Assembly: GCA_021272165.1 (NCBI GenBank)
Contig: JAJSLK010000084.1
Coordinates: forward strand, 1 to 35,141
Direction of reading: 5' to 3'
Source of the DNA: Methylacidiphilales bacterium
GTDB taxonomy: Bacteria; Verrucomicrobiota; Verrucomicrobiia; Methylacidiphilales; UBA1321
Length of the DNA stretch: 35,141 nucleotides
Of this stretch, positions 18,301-26,089 are shown piece by piece; the stretch's first letter is position 1, and each line of letters begins with the position of its first letter. The notes beneath the pieces are model-generated. The model was not told the origin of the DNA. It did no database searches and was given only the letters and a program-made list of their open reading frames with translations. The position numbers and the translations under genes are program-made.

Positions 18301-18626
18301 GCGGGGTTTCCTTCCATGGTTGCGAGGTCGATCCAGATGGCGCCGTCCCGGACCTCGACAGGATAGCTGGCGACGCGGACGCGGGGCAGGTTGCGGCAGG
18401 CGCCATCGGCCAGCTGAAATTGCCACTGGTGCCAGGGGCAGACGACGGCACCGTCGCTGACCTGGCCATCATGAAGCGGCGCTCCGCGATGAGGGCAGAC
18501 GTTATCGATGGCGAAGAGGCCTTCGTCGCGGCGAAAGAGGCCGACCTGGGCGTCGCCGACGGTGACGCAGCGGCTCTGGCCGAGGGGAATTTCGTCGAGC
18601 TTAAGTGAAATTTCGGTGAAGGCCAT
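18297..18626 (-). CDS. Rieske [2Fe-2S] ferredoxin-like protein
   Basis: 109 aa. The Rieske cluster motifs are complete: C44-x-H46 in CPHRGAP and C63-x2-H66 in CPWHQWQF. The size fits soluble Rieske ferredoxins (BphF or NirD small-subunit type), which carry electrons to oxygenases or serve as reductase small subunits. No oxygenase is adjacent. The siroheme reductase at 13303 is about 3.4 kb away and is the NirA rather than NirBD type, so a link is unproven. It is first in an operon with two small unknown genes, and its start is 57 bp from the divergent aminotransferase. Confidence 0.88.
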   Translation of the reverse strand: MAFTEISLKLDEIPLGQSRCVTVGDAQVGLFRRDEGLFAIDNVCPHRGAPLHDGQVSDGAVVCPWHQWQFQLADGACRNLPRVRVASYPVEVRDGAIWIDLATMEGNPA

Positions 18627-18682
18627 GGGGGTAAGGTAAGTTTAGGTTGGTCGGGCCGGGCGGCAAGAGGCAAAGTGTGATT

Positions 18683-19396
18683 ATGTCGCAAACGCCGCCC
18701 GAATTTGCCCCGTGGCTTGGAGTGTTCGAGACATTGCGGGTGGTGGAGGGTATGCCGCTTTTCTTCCGGGAGCATCGCGAGGAGCTGAGTCGGGCGATGG
18801 CGGCGCTGGAGTTGAAGTCCGATTTTGATTTCGAAAAAGCGGGGGATGATCTGGAGCCGAATTCGGGACGGTGGCGCTGGATTGTGACTACGGAGGGAAC
18901 CCGGACGCTGTTTTCTTCGGAGGAGGTTTTGCCCGCGGGTCCGGGGGCCTTGTCGGTTTCGCCGGTGCGGGTGGGGTCGGCGAACTGGGATGCGCGGTTC
19001 AAGACGGTGAGTTATCTCACGCATGCGCAGGCCGCGAAAACCGCGCCGACGCCGGAGGTGGTTTTGTTGAATGAATTCGGCCATGTGGCCAGTGCTTCCC
19101 GGGGAAATATTTTCTGGCGGCGAGCAGAGAGACTCTTCACGCCATCGGAGGAATCGGGTTGCCGGCGCGGGGTGGTGCGGGGTTTTGTGCTGAAGCGTTG
19201 CGATGTGACAACTGGTCCGTTTCCATTGGACGAGCTGCTGGAGGCGGACGAGGTTTTTGTGACGAACAGCATGAAGGGAATTGTTTCGATGAACGAGTGT
19301 CAGGGCCGGTCACTGGTCGATTTTTCCACGGCGGAGGGATTGCGAAACGAGTACGCGAAAGAAATCGCGGCGCAGTTAATGGCCAGGCCGGACTAA
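18683..19396 (+). CDS. Class IV PLP-dependent aminotransferase, aminodeoxychorismate lyase-like
   Basis: 237 aa from the ATG at 18683; a GTG at 18647 would add 12 residues of poor quality. The fold-type IV pattern is visible: Lys107 in RFKTVSYL is the likely PLP lysine, followed by EVVLLNEFGHVASASRGNIFW and the VTNSMKGIVSM block. Family members include branched-chain and D-amino acid aminotransferases and PabC, which makes 4-aminobenzoate for folate. Length and the FKTVSYL segment favour PabC. Most family members have Glu at the position of Ser137 (VxE before NIF), so this is a variant subgroup. The peroxiredoxin gene follows after 4 bp. Confidence 0.8.
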   Translation: MSQTPPEFAPWLGVFETLRVVEGMPLFFREHREELSRAMAALELKSDFDFEKAGDDLEPNSGRWRWIVTTEGTRTLFSSEEVLPAGPGALSVSPVRVGSANWDARFKTVSYLTHAQAAKTAPTPEVVLLNEFGHVASASRGNIFWRRAERLFTPSEESGCRRGVVRGFVLKRCDVTTGPFPLDELLEADEVFVTNSMKGIVSMNECQGRSLVDFSTAEGLRNEYAKEIAAQLMARPD

Positions 19397-19400
19397 CGCC

Positions 19401-19886
19401 ATGAGCTTTCTCGCCTGGCTCGGAATCACCAAGAACGGGGAGTCGTTGCAGGTGGGCGACGTGGCTCCCGATGTTTCCGCGCCCGATGAAGAAGGTCGTT
19501 CGGTGCGGCTGGCCGGGTTTTATCACGATGGACTGACGCTCGTTTATTTTTATCCGAAAGCGGACACGCCGGGCTGCACGGCCCAGGCCTGCAGTCTGCG
19601 CGATGGCTTTGCCGAACTGAGCGCGCGCGGAGTGCGAGTGATCGGCGTGAGCGCAGACAGTCCCGCCGCGCAGTTTTGCTTCAAGGAAGGGCACCGGTTG
19701 CCCTTCACGCTTCTGGCCGATCAGGAGCATGCGGTGGCCCGGGCCTTCGGCGTGCGGCTGATGCTCGGAATGCCAAACCGGCAATCGTTTCTGATCCGGA
19801 ACGGGCGGATTGTGTGGCGCGACCTTCACGCGTCGACGCGGGAACAGGCGCGGGATGTTTTGCGGTTTGTCGAACTGGAGCGGTGA
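19401..19886 (+). CDS. bcp: Peroxiredoxin, Bcp/PrxQ type
   Basis: 161 aa. The AhpC/TSA fold has the peroxidatic Cys59 in DTPGCTAQAC and a second Cys64 five residues later, the arrangement of alpha-type Bcp/PrxQ enzymes. Thr56 and Pro57 of the active site are present and the catalytic Arg is probably in the later block. It reduces peroxides using thioredoxin, in the cytoplasm. It is 4 bp downstream of the aminotransferase, so both are probably on one transcript. It converges on the next gene with adjacent stops. Confidence 0.92.
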   Translation: MSFLAWLGITKNGESLQVGDVAPDVSAPDEEGRSVRLAGFYHDGLTLVYFYPKADTPGCTAQACSLRDGFAELSARGVRVIGVSADSPAAQFCFKEGHRLPFTLLADQEHAVARAFGVRLMLGMPNRQSFLIRNGRIVWRDLHASTREQARDVLRFVELER

Positions 19887-20930
19887 TTACTTCAGTGTCT
19901 CGACGTCCCAATGGTGCGAGACGGTGTCGTTGGCCTCGTCGGCACTGGCGCTGAACCAGGGCGAGGGGTTTTGAATCCACTGGATATGGGCGTTGGCCTT
20001 GCGGGGCAGGTCGAAGTGAAAATCGGAGTCGAAATGCCAGGCGAAAAAATAGCCGGGATCGCGGCCGAAGAAATCGAGGTCGCCGTAGCCGGGCATTTTG
20101 AGGAACGTGGAGGAGATGTCTTCGGGGATCCAGCCGATCTGGGGATCGAAGAACTCGGCGATAACGTGGGCCTGACGGTCGCCGCTCAGCTCGACGGAGC
20201 CCTTGGCGGTCTTGCAGGCCTTGAAGCATTGGCCGACGAGGAGCCGGGCGGGGATTTTATTGGCGCGGCAGGCGGCGACGAAAACGAGGGAGAAGCCGCC
20301 GCAGTCGGTGCGCAGGCCCCGGCAGATAGCAGCGGCGTTCCAGGCTGTTTCGGGGGGGTAGCTATAGCGGCCATTGGCTTGGAAGAAGGAATAGACCCGG
20401 CGGCCATAATGGACCGGGGATTCGCCATTTGTCCGACGCAATCCACTGGAATCGAGCCAGTTCTGGAACCTGTCCGTGTTCCAGTTGATCGATTCGGTGA
20501 AGGCAAGGAATTCGCCGGGAGCGGGCGGAAGAATGGGCATGGCGGGATCCGGCGGGCCATCAACGAGCTGGCGGGTCTGAAACTGGCCGACGATCTGGAC
20601 GTGCCAATGGACATGGCGGTCATCGCCCCGATTGTGATAGAGGGTGGCCGTGATCAGGCGCTGGGGTGGGACGGCCTCGGTGGTTTCGGTCTGGCCCTTG
20701 AGATTGGACGTGAAATATTCGATCTGCTGAGCGCCGGTATTCGGGGGCATGGGGAGATGGAAAACGCCGCTCAGATTAGTGCCATAGGGCCAGGTGAAGG
20801 AACAATCATAGGTAAGACGGAGCTGATGGCTGCCGGTTATTTCAAGATGCTGCTGGGCAACTTCAGCCCGCAGGGGGGAGAGGATGAATCCCGTCAGAAG
20901 TATTTGCAGGAGAAATGCTTTTCGGCCCAT
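19887..20930 (-). CDS. Exported transglutaminase-like (papain-fold) protein
   Basis: 347 aa from the ATG at 20930. This start opens a signal peptide (GRKAFLLQILLTGFILSPLRA); the frame continues to 21011 but the extra part adds nothing recognisable. The N-terminal half (about 25-140) is a beta-rich region typical of proteins with a transglutaminase core. The core has Cys210 in RTDCGGFS, His255 in QAHVIAEFF, and Asp271 in GWIPEDIS, forming a Cys-His-Asp triad. Bacterial members are usually periplasmic proteases or amide hydrolases. The target is unknown. It is divergent from the desaturase at 21039. Confidence 0.8.
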   Translation of the reverse strand: MGRKAFLLQILLTGFILSPLRAEVAQQHLEITGSHQLRLTYDCSFTWPYGTNLSGVFHLPMPPNTGAQQIEYFTSNLKGQTETTEAVPPQRLITATLYHNRGDDRHVHWHVQIVGQFQTRQLVDGPPDPAMPILPPAPGEFLAFTESINWNTDRFQNWLDSSGLRRTNGESPVHYGRRVYSFFQANGRYSYPPETAWNAAAICRGLRTDCGGFSLVFVAACRANKIPARLLVGQCFKACKTAKGSVELSGDRQAHVIAEFFDPQIGWIPEDISSTFLKMPGYGDLDFFGRDPGYFFAWHFDSDFHFDLPRKANAHIQWIQNPSPWFSASADEANDTVSHHWDVETLK

Positions 20931-21004
20931 GAGATCAATAGAATGGCCTGCAAGCAGGAATTGCGCAAATCCTTCGGCGATTTCGAATGGCGGCGATTTT
21001 GGTT

Positions 21005-21033
21005 GTGTCAAAATCTCACAAGCCTATTATAAT
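21005..21033 (+). promoter_or_regulatory. Putative promoter of the desaturase, leaderless
   Basis: TATAAT (21028-21033) is a perfect -10 consensus. GTGTCA (21005-21010) is a weak -35 (four of six) at the ideal 17-bp spacing. The start point would be about 21040, at the ATG (21039), so the mRNA should be leaderless. No Shine-Dalgarno is present. Confidence 0.5.
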
Positions 21034-21038
21034 ACCTT

Positions 21039-21911
21039 ATGCATCGAAGCTTTAGTATTTCTCTCCCCGGTATTCTCTTCATTCTCGTCCACGTGGCCTG
21101 CCTGGCCGTGTTCTGGACGGGCCTCACCTGGGAGGCGGCGGCCCTCTGCGCGTTCATGTTTTTCATCCGCAAATTCGGTATCACGGGCGGCTTTCATCGA
21201 TATTTTTCCCACCGGAGCTATAAAACGAGCCGTTTCTTTCAATTTTGCCTCGCCTTTTTGGGCGGGGCGGCGGCGCAGAAGGGGGCGCTGTGGTGGGCGG
21301 CCCACCATCGGCATCATCACAAGCATTCCGATACGGAGCTGGACATGCATTCGGCCAAGCTGGAGGGATTTTACTGGTCGCATGTCGGCTGGGTGCTTTC
21401 TCAGGAATACGAGGACTACGACCAGAATTCGGTGCGCGACCTGAGCAAGTACCCGGAGCTGATCTGGCTCGATAAATACCTTTTCGTTGCACCGGTGACC
21501 TTCGCGGTCATCTGCTGGCTGCTGCTGGGCTGGATGGGGCTGGTGGTCGGTTTCTTCATCAGCACGGTCATTCTTTATCATACGACATTTGCGATCAATT
21601 CGCTCTGCCACATGTTTGGTTCGCGCCGTTACGAGACCGGCGAGGAGAGCAAAAACAGCCTGTGGCTCGCCCTCCTGACCATGGGTGAGGGCTGGCATAA
21701 CAATCATCATCATTACCCGCTCTCGGCCCGGCAGGGCTTCTTCTGGTACGAGATCGACATCACCTATTACATTCTCCTCGGCCTGGAAAAACTGGGCATC
21801 GTTTGGGACCTGCAGGATCCGCCGAAGCGGATGCTGACGCGCGAGGCAATGACCGCCCTCAACAAGCCGGTGGTGGAAACGCCCGAGCCTGCACTGGCCG
21901 AAGCGGCTTAA
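21039..21911 (+). CDS. Acyl-CoA/fatty acid desaturase (membrane di-iron, delta-9-like)
   Basis: 290 aa. The three His boxes of membrane desaturases are present: HRYFSH (53-58), HHRHH (89-93) and HNNHH in the GEGWHNNHHHYP block near residue 227. Four hydrophobic stretches surround them: about 10-42, 68-80, and two around 150-180. The GITGGFHRYFSHRSYKTS and YYILLGLEKLGIVWDL blocks are typical of the delta-9 stearoyl-CoA type. It would introduce a double bond into membrane fatty acids. Redox partners are not adjacent, though a ferredoxin gene lies about 3 kb away. The stop TAA contains the TA that flanks palindromic element B. Confidence 0.92.
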   Translation: MHRSFSISLPGILFILVHVACLAVFWTGLTWEAAALCAFMFFIRKFGITGGFHRYFSHRSYKTSRFFQFCLAFLGGAAAQKGALWWAAHHRHHHKHSDTELDMHSAKLEGFYWSHVGWVLSQEYEDYDQNSVRDLSKYPELIWLDKYLFVAPVTFAVICWLLLGWMGLVVGFFISTVILYHTTFAINSLCHMFGSRRYETGEESKNSLWLALLTMGEGWHNNHHHYPLSARQGFFWYEIDITYYILLGLEKLGIVWDLQDPPKRMLTREAMTALNKPVVETPEPALAEAA

Positions 21912-22062
21912 GAGCTTGCTGAAAAAGGCCTTTATTAAAAAAATGCAGTCATCCTGAGCCTGTCGAAGGATCGCTCGCTATTTTTCCTCAGAGGAGCTCA
22001 ACGAGCGAAATAGTTAGAGATCCTTCGACAGGCTCAGGATGACGACCTTTTCAGCAAGCTCC
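21911..22062. repeat. Palindromic MITE-like element B, likely bidirectional terminator
   Basis: Nested inverted repeat filling the whole gap between two convergent genes. The outer arms are gagcttgctgaaaaaggcc (21912-21930) and its near complement (22044-22061). The inner arms are 21948-21972 (gtcatcctgagcctgtcg then aaggatc) and 22019-22043, perfectly complementary over 25 bp. The flanking TAs sit inside the desaturase TAA and the pseudouridine synthase TAG stops. Layout and arms match element A, so both are copies of one mobile or formerly mobile unit. An A/T-rich stretch follows the left outer arm, so transcription from either side could stop here. Confidence 0.8.
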
Positions 22063-23015
22063 TAATCTTTTAATAATTTTTCTCGGCACTCGAGATAGTC
22101 GCCGGGCAGAGGGGCCTCGAAACGGAGAGGTTTGCCCGTCAGTGGATGGGCGATTTCAAGCACGGCGGCATGGAGCATTTGACGGGATGGAATTGTGCCG
22201 TCCGGCCAAGGCTTGTTTTGGCCGTAAAGATGATCGCCAAGGATCGGATGACCGAGATGAGTGAGATGGACGCGGATCTGGTGCGTACGGCCGGTGTGAA
22301 GAAGGCATTCGACTTCGGCGCCTGATTTTCCCTGGGTCAGGACGCGGTAATCGGTCCAGGCGGTGCGTCCTCCGTTTTTCAACACGACCATTTTTTTGCG
22401 ATGGACGGGATGACGTCCGATGGATCCCCGGCATTCGCCGAAAGGGCGGCGGAAAAGGCCGCGGCAGAGGGCACGGTAAATCTTGCGCACATCGCGCTGG
22501 GCGAAGTCCTGCGCAAGTTTTTCATGCGCCTCGTCGGTCTTGGCGATGAGCATCACGCCGCTGGTCTCCTTGTCGAGGCGGTGGACGATGCCGAGCCGTT
22601 CCCGGCCGCCACGCCCGGCGAGTTTTTCGCCCCGGTGATGGACGAGCGCATTGACGAGCGTCCCGGAACGGTGACCCGCGGCGGGATGGACGACGAGACC
22701 GGCCTGCTTGTTGATGGCCAGCAGCGCCTCGTCCTCATAAAGAATTTCAAGCGGGATGGCCTCGCCGACGGGCTCGGCGTCGACCGGGGCGGCGACGAGA
22801 GGACGAACTGTGAGTGAATCGCCGGCACGGAGGCGGTAACTGGGTTCGGCTTTTTCCGGGAAGGGGCGGAGATCGACGTGGCCCTGCCGGATCAACGCCT
22901 GGGCGTGATTGCGCGATCTTTGCAGGGTTGCCGCTAAAAAAACGTCGATCCGCTGACCGATAAAAGGCCGGAGATCGTCGGAACCAAACGTGAGATTAGT
23001 TAAAGATGCGGTCAT
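22062..23015 (-). CDS. RluA-family 23S rRNA pseudouridine synthase (RluD/RluC-like)
   Basis: 317 aa from the ATG at 23015; the frame is open to 23159 but overlaps the kinase gene antisense. An S4 RNA-binding domain lies at about 13-75 (QRIDVFLAATL...LIRQGHVDLR). The catalytic domain follows with HRLDKETSG, where Asp148 is the nucleophile, and the later RTHQIRVHL and GDHLYG blocks. It isomerises uridine to pseudouridine in ribosomal RNA. Domain order and size fit RluD, but RluC cannot be excluded. The stop coincides with the edge of element B. Confidence 0.92.
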   Translation of the reverse strand: MTASLTNLTFGSDDLRPFIGQRIDVFLAATLQRSRNHAQALIRQGHVDLRPFPEKAEPSYRLRAGDSLTVRPLVAAPVDAEPVGEAIPLEILYEDEALLAINKQAGLVVHPAAGHRSGTLVNALVHHRGEKLAGRGGRERLGIVHRLDKETSGVMLIAKTDEAHEKLAQDFAQRDVRKIYRALCRGLFRRPFGECRGSIGRHPVHRKKMVVLKNGGRTAWTDYRVLTQGKSGAEVECLLHTGRTHQIRVHLTHLGHPILGDHLYGQNKPWPDGTIPSRQMLHAAVLEIAHPLTGKPLRFEAPLPGDYLECREKLLKD

Positions 23016-23061
23016 AGTTTCAACAATTGCAATTTGAACCCGGACATGGCACTTTGCGCCA

Positions 23062-25038
23062 ATGGAAAATCGGGACGGCGAGAAGTTGGTCACCATGACG
23101 TGTGCCAAATGCCGGAACCCCATTGATATTACCGGGTTGGACCCCGGGGACGGCATCACCTGCCCCTATTGCGGGCATGAGTTTACCATCACGCGGCAAT
23201 TCGGAAATTTCCTGCTTGAGCGCCAGATCGGAGCTGGCGGAATGGGTACGGTTTATCAGGGTCGCGACGTGACGTTGAACCGCGTTGTTGCGGTAAAGGT
23301 CCTGCGGCCGGAGCTGGTTTCCGATCATAAATTCCTGGCGACATTTTTGCGGGAGGCGGAGATCACCGCGTCGTTGAATCACCCGAACATCATGCAGGTG
23401 TACGCCTTTGGCCAGCACGAAGGGGTTTATTACATGGTGGTGGAGCTTATCTCGGGCGGCTCGCTGGACGACAAGATCAACAACCTGGGCCGGATCACGG
23501 AGCTGGAGGGGATCGAAATCGGGATCGCGGTGGCGCGGGGGCTGGAATGCGCCTTGCAACGAGGCGGGTTGATTCATCGCGATATCAAGCCGGGCAATAT
23601 TTTGTTCAATTCCAACAACACGCCGAAGGTGGTCGATTTTGGTCTTTCGCTCACCTATGACACCATGGACCATTTCGACGGCGAAATCTGGGGCACGCCT
23701 TATTACGTTGCGCCGGAAAAATTGGAGCGCGAAAAGGAGGATTTCCGGAGTGATCTTTACAGCCTCGGTGCGACGTTGTTTCACGCCATTTCGGGGCGGC
23801 CTCCCTACGAGGGGGAGGATCCGAACGAAGTCGCGATGAAGCATCTCAGCGGCAAGGTAATTTCGCTGAAGGCATTCGTGCCCAACATTTCCGACCAGAC
23901 GGCCTACGCGGTGAGCAAGGCGATGGCCCGCTACCCGGAGGACCGTTACGAATCGTACGCCGATTTTATCGAGCAGCTCGAGGATGCGAAGCGGCGCATC
24001 ACCGACCCAACCTACCGGGAAAAGCAGGAAGAAGATGTCGAGATTATTGAGACCGAGTCGAGCGCGAAGTATAATCTCCTGATGATCATCGGCCTGGTGG
24101 TGATTGTACTGGTTGTCCTGGGACTGCTGGCCTGGAAAATTCCCTCGCTCTTGAAGCCGACCCAGGCGCCACCTCCTCCGGCGGATCTGAATGATTACGC
24201 CCCCAAGACGTCGGACGGCTCCTCATCTTCGGCGGTGCCGGCCGGCGAGGCTCCCGCCACGGCCCCAGCACCCGTGGTGGCTCCAACCGCCGCTCCCACG
24301 CCCATACCGCAACCTTCGCCAACTATAGCTCCCACGGCTCCTTCTCCGACTCCCGTAGCGGCCGTTTATCATGGCCCCTTGGTAGTTAGCGTTCAGTTTC
24401 CCCAGTTTTCTCAGGGTAAAATGACTTCTCCCTTAAATAAGATGAATTACCAGGCGGGGGTCGTTCCGGTGCAAAACTGGAATGTGGTCAACACCGACAC
24501 GGGGACAAGTCCCTCCTCCAATACCAAGTTGATTGATGCCGATGGAAATTCATTGGGATCAAGCGTTCTCATTGACACGAGCGGAGCAAAAACGCCGATC
24601 GGCTTTACTTTCTCGGGTTATACCAAGAGCGATGCGACCAACAACAAGTCTTTCCCGGATCCGGTTTGGTATCAGGACAATGGTCTAACTGATAGCTTTC
24701 TTGAAGGAGGAGTGATTTTCAATGAGACAGGAACTCCCCTGACGTTGACCTTGACGGGGCTTGATCCCAAGCACACCTATACGCTGATTGTCTATGTGTC
24801 GTCTGTCTGGAATGCCCCGGGAAACTCAGCCAAGGCCACGATTGCTCTGGGTGGGACGACTTATTACGTCAAGACATCCAACGCGCTGGGCAATTGGACG
24901 CAAGTGACCTCAACCTCAGCGGACTCGCCAAGTGTCGGAAACTACGTGAAATTCACCGGCCTGACCGGGTCTGCGACCCAGACCCTGACGATAACAGGCG
25001 CGTTTGTCGGCTTGGCCGGATTTCAACTGATTCAATAA
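23062..25038 (+). CDS. Transmembrane Ser/Thr protein kinase with zinc ribbon and C-terminal beta-rich external domain
   Basis: 658 aa. Domains: an N-terminal zinc ribbon with C14/C17 and C34/C37; a Hanks-type kinase at about 47-310 with GAGGMG (57-62), Lys79, HRDIKPGN (172-179), DFG (192-194) and APE (217-219), all active-site residues intact; a membrane helix at about 338-358; an Ala/Pro-rich linker at about 365-435; and a C-terminal domain of about 220 residues, Gly/Thr/Ser/Asn-rich and beta-predicted, ending GFQLI. The last domain would lie outside the cytoplasmic membrane. It resembles C-terminal domains of secreted proteins in Verrucomicrobia and Planctomycetes, but I cannot name it. The start may instead be the ATG at 23095. 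No partner phosphatase or substrate gene is adjacent. Confidence 0.88.
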   Translation: MENRDGEKLVTMTCAKCRNPIDITGLDPGDGITCPYCGHEFTITRQFGNFLLERQIGAGGMGTVYQGRDVTLNRVVAVKVLRPELVSDHKFLATFLREAEITASLNHPNIMQVYAFGQHEGVYYMVVELISGGSLDDKINNLGRITELEGIEIGIAVARGLECALQRGGLIHRDIKPGNILFNSNNTPKVVDFGLSLTYDTMDHFDGEIWGTPYYVAPEKLEREKEDFRSDLYSLGATLFHAISGRPPYEGEDPNEVAMKHLSGKVISLKAFVPNISDQTAYAVSKAMARYPEDRYESYADFIEQLEDAKRRITDPTYREKQEEDVEIIETESSAKYNLLMIIGLVVIVLVVLGLLAWKIPSLLKPTQAPPPPADLNDYAPKTSDGSSSSAVPAGEAPATAPAPVVAPTAAPTPIPQPSPTIAPTAPSPTPVAAVYHGPLVVSVQFPQFSQGKMTSPLNKMNYQAGVVPVQNWNVVNTDTGTSPSSNTKLIDADGNSLGSSVLIDTSGAKTPIGFTFSGYTKSDATNNKSFPDPVWYQDNGLTDSFLEGGVIFNETGTPLTLTLTGLDPKHTYTLIVYVSSVWNAPGNSAKATIALGGTTYYVKTSNALGNWTQVTSTSADSPSVGNYVKFTGLTGSATQTLTITGAFVGLAGFQLIQ

Positions 25039-25048
25039 ACGACGCCGA

Positions 25049-25282
25049 TCAGGCGCCGTTATCACCGATGGCTTCAACCGGACAGCCTTCCATGGCTTCC
25101 TTGCAGAGTTTTTCCTCTTCAGGAGTCGTGGGTTGTTTGTAGACGTAGGAGTAACCTCCGTCGTCGTTGCGGCCGAAATTATTCGGAGCGGTTTCGCGGC
25201 AGAGATCACAGTCGATGCATTGATTGTCGACATAATATTTGCCTGCGATGTTTTCGGGATAGCGATTTGCGACGTCTGCCAT
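25049..25282 (-). CDS. Small [4Fe-4S] ferredoxin
   Basis: 77 aa from the ATG at 25282. Cys22-x2-Cys25-x2-Cys28 (CIDCDLC) with Cys67 in GCPVEAI gives one [4Fe-4S] cluster; Cys60 is available for a disulfide or second ligand. This is the single-cluster bacterial ferredoxin type with a longer insert in place of the second cluster. It carries low-potential electrons. In-frame ATGs at 25306 and 25309 would add 8 or 9 residues; the much longer upstream frame overlaps pgsA antisense and is a shadow. Confidence 0.85.
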   Translation of the reverse strand: MADVANRYPENIAGKYYVDNQCIDCDLCRETAPNNFGRNDDGGYSYVYKQPTTPEEEKLCKEAMEGCPVEAIGDNGA

Positions 25283-25442
25283 AAAAATAAGTGTTGGAAG
25301 GGCCATCATATACCGGACGAAATCCGGCGCAATAATTATTCTGGCTTTGCCGGCGCCTTTGCCGCTTGCCGGTGGCGAAGCGGCGCGGTTAGGATGAGAA
25401 TGCCCCGCTCCGCCGGCGCGGCTCATTTTCCCCTGCCTTTGC

Positions 25443-26036
25443 ATGACCTGGGCCACGCGCATCACCATTATCCGGCTCATCCTTGTTCCGGTTTTCGTCA
25501 CGCTGATTATCACGTATGACGATACGACGAGTCGCGGGCGGCCGGAGGAGATTTGGCGCTACCTGGCCATTGCGACGTTCCTGACGGCGTCGCTGTCGGA
25601 CGCGCTGGATGGTTACCTGGCGCGGCATTGGAACCAGCGAAGCGCTCTGGGCGCTCTGCTCGATCCGATCGCCGACAAGCTGCTGTTGCTGGCGGCGCTG
25701 GTGACGCTGGGGCTGATTCCGCTGGACCATCTGCGGCCGTTTCCGATCTGGTTTCCCGCGATCATCATCAGCCGTGACGCCCTGCTGCTGGGCGGCTATT
25801 GCGTCCTGCGCCATTTCCAGGTTCCGGTCGAAATTCATCCCCACTGGACAGGCAAGGCGAGCACGTTCTTTACCCTGGCGGCCATTGGCGCGGTGCTTTT
25901 CAAACTGGGGGTCTCGGCGATTTTCTGGCTCTGCGCGATCGGGGCGGGATTTGCCCTGATTTGCACCGTGATCTACGTGCGGGAGGGGTTGGGCCTGCTG
26001 AGCCATAGTGGCCATACCAAGGCCGCCCCGCATTGA
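25443..26036 (+). CDS. pgsA: CDP-diacylglycerol--glycerol-3-phosphate 3-phosphatidyltransferase
   Basis: 197 aa, multi-helix membrane protein. The CDP-alcohol phosphatidyltransferase signature is exact: D53-x2-D56-G-x2-A-R61-x8-G70-x3-D74-x3-D78. It makes phosphatidylglycerol phosphate from CDP-diacylglycerol and glycerol-3-phosphate. The N-terminal TITIIRL-like stretch (ATRITIIRLILVPVF) is typical of PgsA. der follows after 53 bp on the same strand. Confidence 0.9.
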   Translation: MTWATRITIIRLILVPVFVTLIITYDDTTSRGRPEEIWRYLAIATFLTASLSDALDGYLARHWNQRSALGALLDPIADKLLLLAALVTLGLIPLDHLRPFPIWFPAIIISRDALLLGGYCVLRHFQVPVEIHPHWTGKASTFFTLAAIGAVLFKLGVSAIFWLCAIGAGFALICTVIYVREGLGLLSHSGHTKAAPH

Positions 26037-26077
26037 AGAGCGAGGGGATTTAAAGTGCGGCCCACCCTGACCGCCGC

Positions 26078-26083
26078 TACACT
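26078..26083 (+). promoter_or_regulatory. -10-like box before der
   Basis: TACACT ends 6 nt before the der ATG (26090). No good -35 is seen at 17 bp and no Shine-Dalgarno follows, so the transcript could be leaderless. The evidence is weak by itself. Confidence 0.25.
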
Positions 26084-26089
26084 GCAATT

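Noticed and set aside
19911-21032. 373-codon plus-strand open frame antisense to the transglutaminase-like gene
   Set aside because: Gly/Val/Ala/Glu/Ile-rich shadow with no domains, while the minus strand has a signal peptide and a catalytic triad.
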